Numbered from the stretch's first letter, positions 1-8,872 are shown. The stretch is 33,627 bases of DNA from Candidatus Pacearchaeota archaeon (GCA_016784085.1 JADHVH010000002.1:1-33627); one strand, 5' to 3'. The notes: a model not told the origin generated them from the sequence alone. Translations and numbers: made by a program.

Positions 1-282
1 GTTTGATTGTTTTTTCTTACCTTCTCTTTTAGGCCGTTTTTTCATTCCTTTACCATAGGTTAAAAGAACCTTTTTTTTACCAATACCTGAAACATCTTTC
101 ATAGCTGTAAATCCTGATTTATCACTGGCACCTGTAATTTCAAATTCATAACCTTCTAAATCTGGAAGAATCATTTTTCCTTCAATTTTATCATGAAGAT
201 TTTTACCAACTATTTCTTCTGTTTCAAGTTCTAATTTAAAGGTGTTTCCTTCTTTTGATGCTATATTAATTTTAAATGGCAT
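1..282 (-). CDS. rps6e: Ribosomal protein S6e, 3' end outside window
   Basis: Reading the minus strand from ATG at 282 gives 94 codons with no stop before the window edge, so the C-terminus is missing. The product is a small-subunit ribosomal protein. The visible sequence has the S6e hallmarks: an N-terminal beta strand (MPFKINIAS), the segment VGKNLHDKIEG, the diagnostic ITGASDKSGF, and a basic run (KGMKKRPKREGKKK) near the cut. S6e is found only in archaea and eukaryotes, which fixes the domain. It lies downstream of the infB-like gene on the same strand, a neighbourhood common in archaea. The run of basic residues at the cut suggests only a short tail is lost. Confidence 0.93.
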   Translation of the reverse strand, partial: MPFKINIASKEGNTFKLELETEEIVGKNLHDKIEGKMILPDLEGYEFEITGASDKSGFTAMKDVSGIGKKKVLLTYGKGMKKRPKREGKKKQSN

Positions 283-339
283 GTTTACTAATCGAGAAAT
301 CTATTTTTAAAGCTTTTCCTCTTTTTTATTTCAAAAAAT

Positions 340-537
340 TTATAGATAATAGGCTAAAAGACCAAGTATAATAGCAATAACTAATTCAATCCAAGCAATG
401 TTTCTTATCTTCCCAATCTTCAACTTTGCCATTTTTTTGCAAAGTCCTAAAGTCCACTTTGGAAAAATCAAAACCACTAAAGCTTCGATTGCAGCTAATA
501 CACCTAAAGTCCATAACACACTTACTGTATCACACAT
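340..537 (-). CDS. Small two-helix membrane protein (DUF2065-like layout)
   Basis: The 65-residue product has two hydrophobic helices, about residues 7-25 and 48-64, joined by a short basic loop (CKKMAKLKIGKIR). The layout (helix, a Pro/Lys-rich turn IFPKW, amphipathic basic stretch, second helix) resembles the small DUF2065 membrane proteins, but this is a weak match made by eye and no function is known. It sits between infB (569) and rps6e (282) on the same strand with 31 and 57 bases of separation, so it is probably co-transcribed with translation genes. Coding is supported by the clean hydrophobic pattern; it could be lineage specific. Confidence 0.6.
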   Translation of the reverse strand: MCDTVSVLWTLGVLAAIEALVVLIFPKWTLGLCKKMAKLKIGKIRNIAWIELVIAIILGLLAYYL

Positions 538-568
538 ATTTCTTCTAAAGAATTATTATTTATAAATT

Positions 569-2302
569 TTACATTCCCCAATCTTCTTTTGTTTTTCTTT
601 TTATTTCAGCAATTTCTTGAAGAACTTTTTTTTCACCAGGAGATAAAAGATCTTTATTTTTTTTAAATTGTCTAAATTGAGATTCTCCAAGATTGGAATA
701 AAGATAGGACTTATCTTTTATTTTTCTTTCAAAATTAGATCCTGGAATTGAAATTGCCACCTCAGCACCCTCATCAGCTTCATTAACAGGTTTATTATTT
801 TCTTGAATATTTTTTATTTTTCCAATCTTTTCATCATTTTCATCAATTAGAGTTAAACCTGATTTAGCTTTTCCACCCTCAATTTTAACTCCAAAAATAG
901 CTGGACTAGTATTTCTAAAAACATATTCTGGCAATACTTTTAATTTAAACACAGATGTTAATTCCATTAATCTTTTCTTTTCAATTTCTTTTGATTTTTC
1001 TTGTCTAAATTCAATAAGGTCTTCAATTAATTTGTAAACAACCTCTTCTTCAAAAACCTTAATCTTCCCTTTCATTTCTTTTGCTTCATCGTCCAAAGTA
1101 ACATTAAATCCTATAACAAGAGCATCTAATTCATTGATATCTAAATTAGCTTTTGCACTAATAATATCTCTTTTATTTATAGAACCAATTCCAGCTTTTA
1201 CAACAGGAATATTACTTTGATCCAACATAACCATCAATGCTTCTAAGCTTCCAAGAGAATCTGCTTTTGCAATTATTCCATGTTGAGCTGTTTTAATATT
1301 TTCAGAAATTTCTTTTTTGAATTTTTCCTTAATTTCCTCTAAATTTCCTTTAAATATTTCAAAAGGCATTCCAGGTAAAATTTCTGTTTTATTAATTAGT
1401 TGCATTCTTATTCCAGTGGAGGCTTCAACTTTTTCCGTAGGAGAAAATTTAGCACAAAGAGGTTGAATTTCTTCAAGAACTCTTATTTTTGTAATTATAG
1501 GTTCTCCATCAATATTTGCAATTGCTATTTCATCTTTTTTAGAAAGTTCACCATCGTATAAAATAGATTCAGCATAATTACAATCTTTTTCTTTTTTAAT
1601 CTCGAGAATAACTCCTTTTGGATCCTTTCCAAGAGTTAAACTATTTCCCAAATATTTTTTACTAATTCCACATAACATCATAATTAACTCAGGAATTCCT
1701 TCTGTTGTTTTTGCAGAACAAGGAACCAGAGCAATTTTCTTAGTAAAATCATCAATATTAAAATAAAGATCTGATTCAAAACCATAACTGCTTAGACTTC
1801 CAATAAGAGTCATATATTTTTCATTAAAAACTTGTTTAAGGTTTTGAGGTTGCATATCAATACTTTTCTTTAAATCTTCATCTTGTTTTCTCCAACCAGA
1901 AATATTATCTATTTTATTTAAAGCAATAATAAATGGTGTTTTATTATGTTTTAAAATTTGAATTACTTCTGCAGTTTGAGGTTTTATACCTTCATTAATA
2001 TCAATTACAAGAACTGCTAAATCTGCTAAACTTCCTCCACGTTTTCTCAGATTAGTAAATGCAGCATGACCAGGAGTATCTATTAATAAAAAACCAGGAA
2101 TATCTAATTCAATTTTAGATTTTTCAATTAAAGGGCAAGCTGATTTTAATTGTTTAAGAGGATACGATGTAAAAGAGATTTTTTGAGTAATACCTCCTTT
2201 TTCTCCTTCTTGAACACAGCTCTGTCTAAGTTGATCTAAAATAGATGTTTTACCATGATCTACATGTCCTACCACTGTTACAATTGGTTGTCTAATTTTC
2301 AT
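569..2302 (-). CDS. infB: Translation initiation factor aIF5B (IF-2 homologue)
   Basis: This is the GTPase that promotes subunit joining and initiator-tRNA placement. The G domain comes directly at the N-terminus, without the long extension of bacterial IF-2: GHVDHGKTS at residues 12-20 (P-loop), DTPGH at 75-79 (switch II), NKID at 129-132, and an SAKT-like G5 segment near residue 197. Beta-barrel, linker and C-terminal barrel domains follow, for 577 residues in total, typical of archaeal aIF5B. The C-terminus KTKEDWGM resembles the end of archaeal homologues. The start at 2302 gives MKIRQPIVTVVGHVDHG, the normal distance to the P-loop. It is divergent from the gene at 2353, with only 50 bases between them that must hold both promoters. 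Confidence 0.96.
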   Translation of the reverse strand: MKIRQPIVTVVGHVDHGKTSILDQLRQSCVQEGEKGGITQKISFTSYPLKQLKSACPLIEKSKIELDIPGFLLIDTPGHAAFTNLRKRGGSLADLAVLVIDINEGIKPQTAEVIQILKHNKTPFIIALNKIDNISGWRKQDEDLKKSIDMQPQNLKQVFNEKYMTLIGSLSSYGFESDLYFNIDDFTKKIALVPCSAKTTEGIPELIMMLCGISKKYLGNSLTLGKDPKGVILEIKKEKDCNYAESILYDGELSKKDEIAIANIDGEPIITKIRVLEEIQPLCAKFSPTEKVEASTGIRMQLINKTEILPGMPFEIFKGNLEEIKEKFKKEISENIKTAQHGIIAKADSLGSLEALMVMLDQSNIPVVKAGIGSINKRDIISAKANLDINELDALVIGFNVTLDDEAKEMKGKIKVFEEEVVYKLIEDLIEFRQEKSKEIEKKRLMELTSVFKLKVLPEYVFRNTSPAIFGVKIEGGKAKSGLTLIDENDEKIGKIKNIQENNKPVNEADEGAEVAISIPGSNFERKIKDKSYLYSNLGESQFRQFKKNKDLLSPGEKKVLQEIAEIKRKTKEDWGM

Positions 2303-2352
2303 ATATTTTCAAGAATAGTACAATTTTTAAACCTTAAGATAAGACCAATTTA

Positions 2353-2715
2353 ATGACAAGAGAATTTTCAGATAGATTAAGTAGGCTAGTAAAAGGTTAT
2401 GAAGAAATAAATATGCCAAAAACTAGTACTAACTATGGATTGGGAGAAAAAACATTACTTATAATTAATGTAGAGGGAAATGGAGTTAAAGGGGGAAGGA
2501 TGCCTTATCATTTAAGGCAGGGAATTGTGGCTGGAAAATGTGTAACAAAGAAAAGAAAAGGAGAAACATCACCTTCAGAATGTAATGCCATAAGATTAAA
2601 ATTAACTCATGAAGGTACTGAAAATTCTGGTCTAGTTGAAAGATCAATAGAAAAAAGAGAAACATATGAGACCTATTTATATGATAATATTGTTAAAGCA
2701 TATCTTGTAAAATAA
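2353..2715 (+). CDS. Hypothetical protein, 120 aa, basic
   Basis: I do not recognise this protein. It is soluble-looking, without signal peptide or membrane helix, and rich in Lys, Arg, Glu and Gly. A central Gly-rich part (EGNGVKGGRMPYHLRQG) is followed by a Lys/Arg cluster (TKKRKGE) and a charged C-terminal half. Two Cys residues (in GKCVTK and SECNA) do not form a motif I can name. It diverges from infB and lies 43 bases before the ABC transporter genes on the same strand, so it may lead that transcript. A T/A-rich TATA-like stretch (TTTTTAAACC, about 2323-2332) lies at the right distance before the ATG, suggesting a leaderless mRNA. Confidence 0.6.
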   Translation: MTREFSDRLSRLVKGYEEINMPKTSTNYGLGEKTLLIINVEGNGVKGGRMPYHLRQGIVAGKCVTKKRKGETSPSECNAIRLKLTHEGTENSGLVERSIEKRETYETYLYDNIVKAYLVK

Positions 2716-2758
2716 TTTTTATCAATAGATTTATTAATTATTATTTACTTTTTATAAA

Positions 2759-3463
2759 ATGAAAAAAAGAGGAGAAGAAATAATAAGACTTGAGGGAGCT
2801 ACAAAATATTATCACATGGGAGAAGTTATTGTAAAAGCTGTTGATGGTATTGATATATCAATAAATAAAGGTGATTTTGTCGCTGTAATGGGCCCTTCTG
2901 GTTCTGGAAAATCAACTGCAATGAATTTAATTGGCAGTTTAGATATGGCAACTAAAGGACATATTTTTTTAGATAAAGAAGACATTTCTTTATTAGAAGA
3001 ATCTGATTTAGCTCAAGTAAGAGGAAAACATATAGGATTTATTTTTCAACAATTTAATTTAATTCCAACTTTGACTGTTAAGGAAAATATTATGCTTCCA
3101 ATGACTTTGCAAAATCTTGATGCAGATGAAAGAGAAGAAAGAGTTCAAGATCTTATGAAAAAAATGGAATTACAAGAAAGAGAAGACCATTATCCAAGCC
3201 AAATTTCTGGAGGTCAACAACAAAGAGTTGCAATTGCAAGATCAATAGCAAATGATCCTGAAGTAGTATTAGCAGATGAACCTACAGGTAATTTAGATAC
3301 TAAAACAGGGGAGAGAGTAATGGATTTTTTAAACAAGTTAAACAAAGAAGGAAAAACTATTGTAATGGTTACTCATGATCCAGATTTAGCAAAAAAATAT
3401 GCAGATGTTGTTTATTGGTTAGTCGACGGAAAAGTTAAAAAAATAACAAGGAAAAAAAGATAA
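2759..3463 (+). CDS. ABC transporter ATP-binding protein, MacB/LolD type
   Basis: This is the cytoplasmic ATPase of a MacB/LolD-class exporter. The 234 residues carry Walker A GPSGSGKST at 45-53, a Q-loop in FIFQQFNLIPTLTVKEN, the signature SGGQQQRVAIARS near 150, Walker B VVLADEPTGNLD, and a switch His in VTHDPDL. The FNLIPTLTVKEN and PTGNLD wording is typical of the MacB/LolD/FtsE group. It is followed after one base by two FtsX-like permeases, forming a complete three-gene unit. In archaea such units often act in export or mechanotransmission at the cell surface rather than import. The substrate cannot be told from the sequence. Confidence 0.93.
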   Translation: MKKRGEEIIRLEGATKYYHMGEVIVKAVDGIDISINKGDFVAVMGPSGSGKSTAMNLIGSLDMATKGHIFLDKEDISLLEESDLAQVRGKHIGFIFQQFNLIPTLTVKENIMLPMTLQNLDADEREERVQDLMKKMELQEREDHYPSQISGGQQQRVAIARSIANDPEVVLADEPTGNLDTKTGERVMDFLNKLNKEGKTIVMVTHDPDLAKKYADVVYWLVDGKVKKITRKKR

Positions 3464-3464
3464 A

Positions 3465-4676
3465 ATGGATTATTTCGTTTTCTCAGTTAGAAATTTAAAA
3501 AGAAAAGGAATTAGAAGCTGGTTAACTCTTTTAGGAATTTTAATTGGAATTGCAGCTGTTGTTTCATTAATTACTGTTGGAAGTGGATTAAAAGTAGCAG
3601 TAAATTCCCAGTTTGGAGCAAGTTCAACAGAAGTTATTACTATTCAAGCAGGTGGAACTTCTTTTGGCCCGCCAGGATCTGGGACAGTTATTCCCTTGAC
3701 AAAACAAGATGCAATTGCCATAGAGCAGTTAAGTTCAGTAGAATTAGCAATTCCGAGAAATATAGAGGTTGGAAAAATGGAATATAATAATATTGTACAA
3801 TTTGGATATGCTGGGTCTGTTGTTGATGGAAGAGAAAAAGAAATTTATGAATTAGTAGGAAACATAGAGGCAGAATATGGAAGATTATTAGAATCAGGAG
3901 ATTTTGGAAAAGTAATGTTAGGATATAGTTTTTATGAAGGAGAAAAAAATGGTTATGAAAAAGATATTCTTCCTGGAAAAAAAGTTTTAATTAAAGATAA
4001 ATCATTTGAAGTTGTAGGAATTGTGAAAAAACAGGGAAGTTTTATTTTAGATTCTATTGTTTGGATTCAAGATTCTGATTTAGAAAATTTAATTGGTTAT
4101 GGGGACAATGTTAGTCTAATAGTTGTAAAGGCTAAAAATAAAGATTCAATAGATAGAGCTAAAGAAGACATTGAAAAACTTTTAAGAAATAGAAGGGATG
4201 TAAAAATAGGAGAAGAAAATTTCGAAGTTTCTACACCTGAAGCAACTCTAGAAAGTGTAAATTCTGTTTTAAACGGAATTCAAATATTTATTATAATTAT
4301 TGCATCTATATCTATATTTATAGGAATTATTGGAATTGTAAATACTATGACTACTTCTGTTTTAGAAAGAAAAAAAGAAATTGGAATTATGAAGGCAATT
4401 GGTGCAAAAAATAGCCAAATTTTTATGCAATTCTTTGTAGAATCTGGAATGTTAGGCCTTATAGGAGGGGCAATTGGAATTATTCTTGGTTTACTTTTAG
4501 GATATGTTGGAATTGGGGCCATAAATAGTTTTCTTGGATCTGAAACTCAACCTCAGATAAATTTTATATTAATTTTATTTTCTTTAATTGGAAGTTTTTT
4601 AATTGGATCAATAGCAGGAATTTTTCCCGCAATGCAAGCTGCTAAACAAAATCCTGTGGAGGCTTTAAGAGGATGA
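3465..4676 (+). CDS. ABC transporter permease, MacB/FtsX family (first)
   Basis: This is the membrane partner of the ATPase at 2759. It has 403 residues with the MacB layout: an N-terminal transmembrane helix (about 15-43, WLTLLGILIGIAAVV), a large extracytoplasmic MacB-type core domain (about 45-270), then three helices forming the FtsX domain. The cytoplasmic coupling segment LERKKEIGIMKAIGAKNSQI is the family's most conserved stretch and contacts the ATPase. The C-terminus ends AAKQNPVEALRG, the standard terminal motif. The start codon follows the ATPase stop by one base, and its end overlaps the second permease by four bases (ATGA), so all three are probably translationally coupled. Confidence 0.92.
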   Translation: MDYFVFSVRNLKRKGIRSWLTLLGILIGIAAVVSLITVGSGLKVAVNSQFGASSTEVITIQAGGTSFGPPGSGTVIPLTKQDAIAIEQLSSVELAIPRNIEVGKMEYNNIVQFGYAGSVVDGREKEIYELVGNIEAEYGRLLESGDFGKVMLGYSFYEGEKNGYEKDILPGKKVLIKDKSFEVVGIVKKQGSFILDSIVWIQDSDLENLIGYGDNVSLIVVKAKNKDSIDRAKEDIEKLLRNRRDVKIGEENFEVSTPEATLESVNSVLNGIQIFIIIIASISIFIGIIGIVNTMTTSVLERKKEIGIMKAIGAKNSQIFMQFFVESGMLGLIGGAIGIILGLLLGYVGIGAINSFLGSETQPQINFILILFSLIGSFLIGSIAGIFPAMQAAKQNPVEALRG

Positions 4677-5878
4677 TCAGCAAAGAAAGTGTAAACTATT
4701 CTTTAAGAAACCTTAAGAATAGAAAGTTTAGAAGCTTCCTCACTATTTTTTCTATTTTTGCAGGAATAGTAACTATATTTATTTTCATAAGTTTTGGGGC
4801 TGGATTATACAAATATGTTGATGAAGTTGCAGGAAGTTCTTCTGCAGATAAAGTTCTAGTAATGTCTAAAGGGGGATTTGGAGGATTAGATACTTCTTTT
4901 GAACTTACAGAAGATAATTTAAAAGATTTTGCAGGCACTCCAGGAATATATGTTTCTACAGGAGTTTATTTTAGATCTGTAGAGATAGGTTTTAATGATC
5001 AAACTATTTATTCTTTTTTAATTGGGTTTGACCCTCAAAAACCTTTGATTATGGAAATGTCTAATATTGGAATTTCTAAAGGAAGAATGTTAAGTTCAGG
5101 AGATGGAAGAGATATTTTATTAGGATATAATTATCAAATTAAAGATAGAATATTTTCTAAGCCAATTGATTTAAACAATAACATTGAAATTAATGGTGAA
5201 GAATTTAGAGTAATAGGATTTTTAGAAGAAGTAGGAAATCCTCAAGATGATTCTCAAGTGTATATTGCAGACGATGCTATGAAAGAGTTTTACGGAGATG
5301 AAAATTTACCCTATAATTGGATTATTGCTTCAGCAGATACCAGTAATATGGATCAGGTAGTTAAAAATGCTGAAAAAAGTCTTAGAAAATCTAGAGGATT
5401 AGAAGAAGGAAAAGAAGATTTTTTTGTACAATCTTTTACAGAATTAATGGAAGGATATAGTACTGCATTAAATGTTATTGTAGCATTTATTATTTTAATT
5501 GCATTAATTTCTATTTTAGTTTCATCTATTAATACTGCTAACACCATGATAACTTCTGTTTTAGAAAGAGTAAAAGAAATTGGAATTATAAAATCAATTG
5601 GTGGAAAAAATTCAGAAGTATTTAAGATATTTTTATTTGAATCTTCTTTCCTTGGTTTTGTTGCAGGAGTATTTGGAGTGGTTGTAGGGTGGGCTGTTAG
5701 TGCACTTGGAGGAGAAATTTTAAATCAATTAGGATATGGTTTTTTATCCCCCTATTTCCCATTAGAACTTTTTATAGGATGTATTTTATTTGCAGTTTTA
5801 ACAGGAGCTGTTTCAGGAGTAATACCTGCAATAAATGCAACAAAGATAAATCCTGTAGAAGCTTTAAGATATGAATAG
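4673..5878 (+). CDS. ABC transporter permease, MacB/FtsX family (second)
   Basis: This is a second, diverged permease of 401 residues with the same layout as its neighbour: an N-terminal helix (about 17-45), an extracytoplasmic domain, and three C-terminal helices. The coupling motif is LERVKEIGIIKSIGGKNSEV and the end is INATKINPVEALRYE. The pair probably forms a heterodimeric exporter rather than the homodimer of E. coli MacB. The start overlaps the first permease's stop (ATGA). The two cores differ clearly, so this is an old duplication, not a recent repeat. The gene ends two bases before the convergent gene 5881-6741. Confidence 0.91.
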   Translation: MISKESVNYSLRNLKNRKFRSFLTIFSIFAGIVTIFIFISFGAGLYKYVDEVAGSSSADKVLVMSKGGFGGLDTSFELTEDNLKDFAGTPGIYVSTGVYFRSVEIGFNDQTIYSFLIGFDPQKPLIMEMSNIGISKGRMLSSGDGRDILLGYNYQIKDRIFSKPIDLNNNIEINGEEFRVIGFLEEVGNPQDDSQVYIADDAMKEFYGDENLPYNWIIASADTSNMDQVVKNAEKSLRKSRGLEEGKEDFFVQSFTELMEGYSTALNVIVAFIILIALISILVSSINTANTMITSVLERVKEIGIIKSIGGKNSEVFKIFLFESSFLGFVAGVFGVVVGWAVSALGGEILNQLGYGFLSPYFPLELFIGCILFAVLTGAVSGVIPAINATKINPVEALRYE

Positions 5879-5880
5879 AA

Positions 5881-6741
5881 TTATTTTTTATTCTTCTTTT
5901 TATGTTTTTTAATTCTAACCCATACAATCCAAATAACAAGAGCAAGAATTATAAGATATAATAAAACAGGAGTAGATTTTTGATCTCTTACTAAACCATC
6001 ATAATATTCAGGGTCAAAATGAACAGTTTTTTCAATACTTCTTCTTTCATTGATTTCATCTGTATAAAATATTTTTAGATTAATATTTCCTTCTTCAGGA
6101 AGAGTTGTTTCAAAACTAGTAGTAGTATATTCATTTGAATCTAAATCACCCACAACTTTTCTATTGGCACCCTTAATATTAATAGAATCTTGTTTAGGAA
6201 TTTCAACTGTTAATGCCTCTACATCTGAATCCCCAATATTTAAAATTTCAAAACTTAATTCTTTAGTTTTAATATCATAATCATTAACATAAACTTCAAA
6301 ATCAATCATAAGATCTTTAATAGAAATATTAAATTTTTTACTAACAGAAGATTCTTCAGGCCAGTTTCCGGGAGAATATTTAATTTCTAATTCATATTTT
6401 TCATTTAAAGCATTTTTATCAATAAGAACTCTATATCCTACCATCCAAACAGTTTCATAATTCAATAACCAAGTATCTCCATCAATTACTTTTTTAGGGG
6501 AAATTCCTTCATCTAATGAAAAAGGATAGGAAGGCACAATTTCAAATTTAGCTCCTTCACAATTACTAGATTGGGCCCCACTTAATTGAAAAGTTAATTC
6601 AACATATTCTCCAGGAAGAGCAGGATAAGGATTTTGATTAATTAATGTAGCAGATAGAGCACATGAAGTATCTATTGCTGAAGATATACTAGGTAATGTA
6701 AATACTAAAATAAATAGTAATACTATTAATCCTCTTTTCAT
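5881..6741 (-). CDS. Membrane-anchored surface protein with CARDB/COG1361-like domain
   Basis: A predicted signal peptide covers residues 1-22 (MKRGLIVLLFILVFTLPSIS). Residues 30-240 are beta-rich, and a C-terminal helix (about 258-276) is followed by a Lys-rich stop-transfer tail (KKHKKKNKK), so the protein is held by its C-terminus with the body outside. The middle part (LSFEILNIGDSDVEALTVEI) has the pattern of CARDB/NPCBM-associated Ig-like domains grouped in COG1361. Only two Cys (CALS and NCEG) are seen, possibly a disulfide. COG1361 proteins often accompany MacB-type ABC systems in archaea, which makes a partnership with the convergent transporter at 2759-5878 plausible although it is on the other strand. 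Confidence 0.75.
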   Translation of the reverse strand: MKRGLIVLLFILVFTLPSISSAIDTSCALSATLINQNPYPALPGEYVELTFQLSGAQSSNCEGAKFEIVPSYPFSLDEGISPKKVIDGDTWLLNYETVWMVGYRVLIDKNALNEKYELEIKYSPGNWPEESSVSKKFNISIKDLMIDFEVYVNDYDIKTKELSFEILNIGDSDVEALTVEIPKQDSINIKGANRKVVGDLDSNEYTTTSFETTLPEEGNINLKIFYTDEINERRSIEKTVHFDPEYYDGLVRDQKSTPVLLYLIILALVIWIVWVRIKKHKKKNKK

Positions 6742-6838
6742 GACTCAATATATTTTTTATTCTTTTTAAACTTTTAGATAAAATTAATTATTAGAATTAA
6801 AAATAGTAAAATAAAATTATAAAAAATAAAATAAAAAA

Positions 6839-7165
6839 TTAATAATCTGGCAATCCTTCTGGTGAATTTCCTGAAGGTGCTTCTGCTTCAAGTGTTCCTT
6901 GTTCTTGAGAAGAGGCTTCTGCTGGTTGTTCAGAAGCTACTAAATCAGCATCTTGAACAGAATTAATCATTTCCTTAAACTTAGCAAAACTTTCTGCTGG
7001 AATTCTTAATCCTTTTTTTGTTGGACCAGTGTATTTGTCGCTTGTAACAAATTCTCTTATATCTACACCAACCTTCCCATTATATTCTCTAACACCAACA
7101 ACAATTTCAGTTACAGTTCCCTGATATTCACCTTTGGTTATTTTTCCAATATCTTTTTCTACCAT
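6839..7165 (-). CDS. PC4/YdbC-like ssDNA-binding protein with acidic tail
   Basis: Residues 1-70 fit the PC4 (transcriptional coactivator p15) / YdbC fold: four strands (GKITKGEYQG, VTEIVVGVREYNGKVGVDIREFV) followed by the hallmark loop and helix, TKKGLRIPAESFAKFKEMI. Family members bind single-stranded DNA as dimers and assist transcription or repair. Residues 75-108 are a disordered acidic Ser/Glu/Gly/Pro tail (EQPAEASSQEQG), reminiscent of the separate acidic regions of eukaryotic PC4 but placed at the C-terminus. It is transcribed alone or with its small downstream neighbours, and the 97 bases after it (6742-6838) are plain AT-rich sequence with no feature that I can see. Confidence 0.7.
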   Translation of the reverse strand: MVEKDIGKITKGEYQGTVTEIVVGVREYNGKVGVDIREFVTSDKYTGPTKKGLRIPAESFAKFKEMINSVQDADLVASEQPAEASSQEQGTLEAEAPSGNSPEGLPDY

Positions 7166-7203
7166 AATAGGAGTTAGAAGTCTTATTTTATAAAGTTATT
7201 GAA

Positions 7204-7416
7204 TCACTTATATATTTTTAATCCAAGACCAATTAACCAACCAAGAATAACTCTTGGCACTTCAACAATAAACATCCAGCCTAAAAAACCACCTGGAACA
7301 GGCCCAGGATGAATTCCAAATCTTTCAAAAAGGGACATTGTTATTGTTAGATATAAGGCCCAGTAAACAATCATTAAGATAGTTTTCCAGATCATCTCTT
7401 TTTGTTTCTTTTTCAT
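7204..7416 (-). CDS. Small membrane protein, 70 aa
   Basis: The product has a basic N-terminus (MKKKQKEMIWK), a first helix (about 12-30), a Pro/Gly-rich loop (GIHPGPVPGGF) and a second helix (about 44-66), ending KIYK. I do not recognise a family. Coding is supported by a clear hydrophobic pattern with a positive-inside N-terminus, and by position between two same-strand genes with short gaps (38 bases on each side). No catalytic or metal-binding residues are obvious, and its role is unknown. Confidence 0.6.
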   Translation of the reverse strand: MKKKQKEMIWKTILMIVYWALYLTITMSLFERFGIHPGPVPGGFLGWMFIVEVPRVILGWLIGLGLKIYK

Positions 7417-7454
7417 ATTACATAAGAGTTTCTAATTATTATAAAAGTATTTAT

Positions 7455-7685
7455 TCAACATCTCTCTAAATTTCCACTTGCACCTTCTTCAGATTCTCTT
7501 CTTGCATTAGCATAATATCCATTTGCATCAAGATCATAGACACCTTCACCAGGACTTAAAATAGCTCCTTTTGTGCAACCACCATTAATTCCACATCCCC
7601 AAGTTCTATTAACATCTTCAAAATAAATTTGTCTAATTTGAGCTTCAAAATTTGAATTTCTTACTTCATCACTTAATTTTACCAT
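7455..7685 (-). CDS. Hypothetical protein with GCGINGGC motif and C-terminal Cys, 76 aa
   Basis: I chose ATG at 7685 (MVKLSDEVRN) because it follows the upstream stop codon (7687-7689) by a single base, the junction style used repeatedly here. An in-frame start at 7700 would overlap the upstream gene. The product has no signal peptide. It has a Cys/Gly-rich centre (WGCGINGGCTKG), an acidic Tyr/Asn-rich part and a C-terminal Cys (NLERC). The Cys pair separated by five residues and the terminal Cys may bind metal or form disulfides. I know no family for it. The tight coupling to the 368-residue gene suggests a joint function. Confidence 0.5.
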   Translation of the reverse strand: MVKLSDEVRNSNFEAQIRQIYFEDVNRTWGCGINGGCTKGAILSPGEGVYDLDANGYYANARRESEEGASGNLERC

Positions 7686-7686
7686 T

Positions 7687-8793
7687 TTACTTTGAACCAA
7701 AATTAGTATTTAAAGTTAAATAGGCTCCAAAACCTTTAGTTTCATTTCCGCCTAATTCAAGGCCACCTTTAATATCTCCAACTTTTAAAGGAGTGTAAAA
7801 CATAAATGCTGGAACAGAACCTTCTTCATCTGTATAAACACCTGCGCCAAAACGCCCAAACTTAGTGTTTCTTCCTAATCTTACTTCAGATTGAGTAATT
7901 CCTTCTTCTTTATTTCCTGCAAAATCAACCATCAAAGTATTATTTCCTTTTGTTTCAGCAGGAGTAAAATGTGGGAAAAAGAAAGGTGGGAAAATAAATA
8001 ATTCATTAGTTGGATTTGAAAATCCTTTTGAATAAAAACCTTGAGAAACATCTCCTGCAGCTGTTCTTGTTTTAACAAAAAAGTTTTCATCTTGAGGATT
8101 ATAAACTGCTATTCCTAATGTTCCAAAATTTTCCATTCCGTGGGTATTTCCAGTAAAAGAAAGACTATTGTGTCTAGGCCCTTTACTACCTCCAACACTA
8201 GCATAAAATTTATCAAAAAAATCAGCACCAACATTAGCAAAAAAATCAGAATTTTCTAAATTAGCTTTTGAAATATTATTTGGATATAAACTTGCCACCA
8301 TACCATATAAACTTCCTTTTTTAGCATTACCATACATCCATTGTAAGGGATTCATTCCTTTTTGAGCCATTACACCCCAATCTAATCCAACATCTGTTTG
8401 TCCTGCTTGAAGCCCTTTATAAAATTCAACAGCTGCTAAATCATCTTTAGTCCAATCTCCAACACCGTATAAAGAAAGACTAGAATTTCCAATATTAAAT
8501 GGTTGAGGAATATTAACCTTTAAAGCATCTGCAGGATCTGGATCACTTCCACTTGAAGAATTTAAATCATAATCAATCCCAATATCTCCTATTTTCACTT
8601 TTGTTCTTTGTTTAGATAAAAAAGGAGCACTTCCAGTTATAATATTGCTTTCAGAATTTATAGAAACAGGCATTTCAATTTTTTTTGGTTCAGGAATTCC
8701 TAGATCTAGAGTTTTAGCCTCTAAACTAGTTGTATCTGGATCTGCAGATAAAGCTCTTACAAGTTCTGCAGCAATCATTGATGAATTTCCCAT
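7687..8793 (-). CDS. Strand-rich protein of unknown function, 368 aa
   Basis: I do not recognise this protein. It starts MGNSSMIAAELVRALSADP without a signal peptide. The N-terminal 120 residues are polar and Pro/Ser-rich (SSSGSDPDPADAL). From about residue 170 onward, short strands with alternating hydrophobic residues recur (SLYGMVASLYPNN, LGIAVYNPQ, FGRFGAGVYTDEEGS, IKGGLELGG, FGAYLTLNTNFGSK), a pattern like a beta-barrel or beta-sandwich. That would be odd for an archaeon without an outer membrane. An aromatic Pro-rich stretch (FIFPPFFFPHFTP) interrupts it. Its start faces sod across 109 bases, so the two share a promoter region. Confidence 0.6.
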   Translation of the reverse strand: MGNSSMIAAELVRALSADPDTTSLEAKTLDLGIPEPKKIEMPVSINSESNIITGSAPFLSKQRTKVKIGDIGIDYDLNSSSGSDPDPADALKVNIPQPFNIGNSSLSLYGVGDWTKDDLAAVEFYKGLQAGQTDVGLDWGVMAQKGMNPLQWMYGNAKKGSLYGMVASLYPNNISKANLENSDFFANVGADFFDKFYASVGGSKGPRHNSLSFTGNTHGMENFGTLGIAVYNPQDENFFVKTRTAAGDVSQGFYSKGFSNPTNELFIFPPFFFPHFTPAETKGNNTLMVDFAGNKEEGITQSEVRLGRNTKFGRFGAGVYTDEEGSVPAFMFYTPLKVGDIKGGLELGGNETKGFGAYLTLNTNFGSK

Positions 8794-8827
8794 AATCCAT
8801 TATGCAAAATACCCTTTTTAAATATTC

Positions 8828-8860
8828 CTATATTGTTACCACACAATAGTTACAATATAG
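8828..8860. promoter_or_regulatory. Dyad-rich upstream control region of sod
   Basis: The 9-base arms CTATATTGT (8828-8836) and ACAATATAG (8852-8860) are exact inverted repeats. Nested within is TATTGT-TACCAC-ACAATA (8831-8848). CACAATAGTTA at 8842-8852 is repeated directly at 8889-8899, 47 bases on, where it runs into the start-site palindrome. The region lies between divergent genes, upstream of the sod TATA box, as expected for a regulator-binding site. The function is inferred. Confidence 0.5.
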
Positions 8861-8872
8861 CTAAACCAAAAA

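Noticed and set aside
4280..5547. Antisense reading frames opposite the ABC permeases
   Set aside because: They are hydrophobic mirror images of membrane-helix codons in well-supported genes and have no family resemblance.
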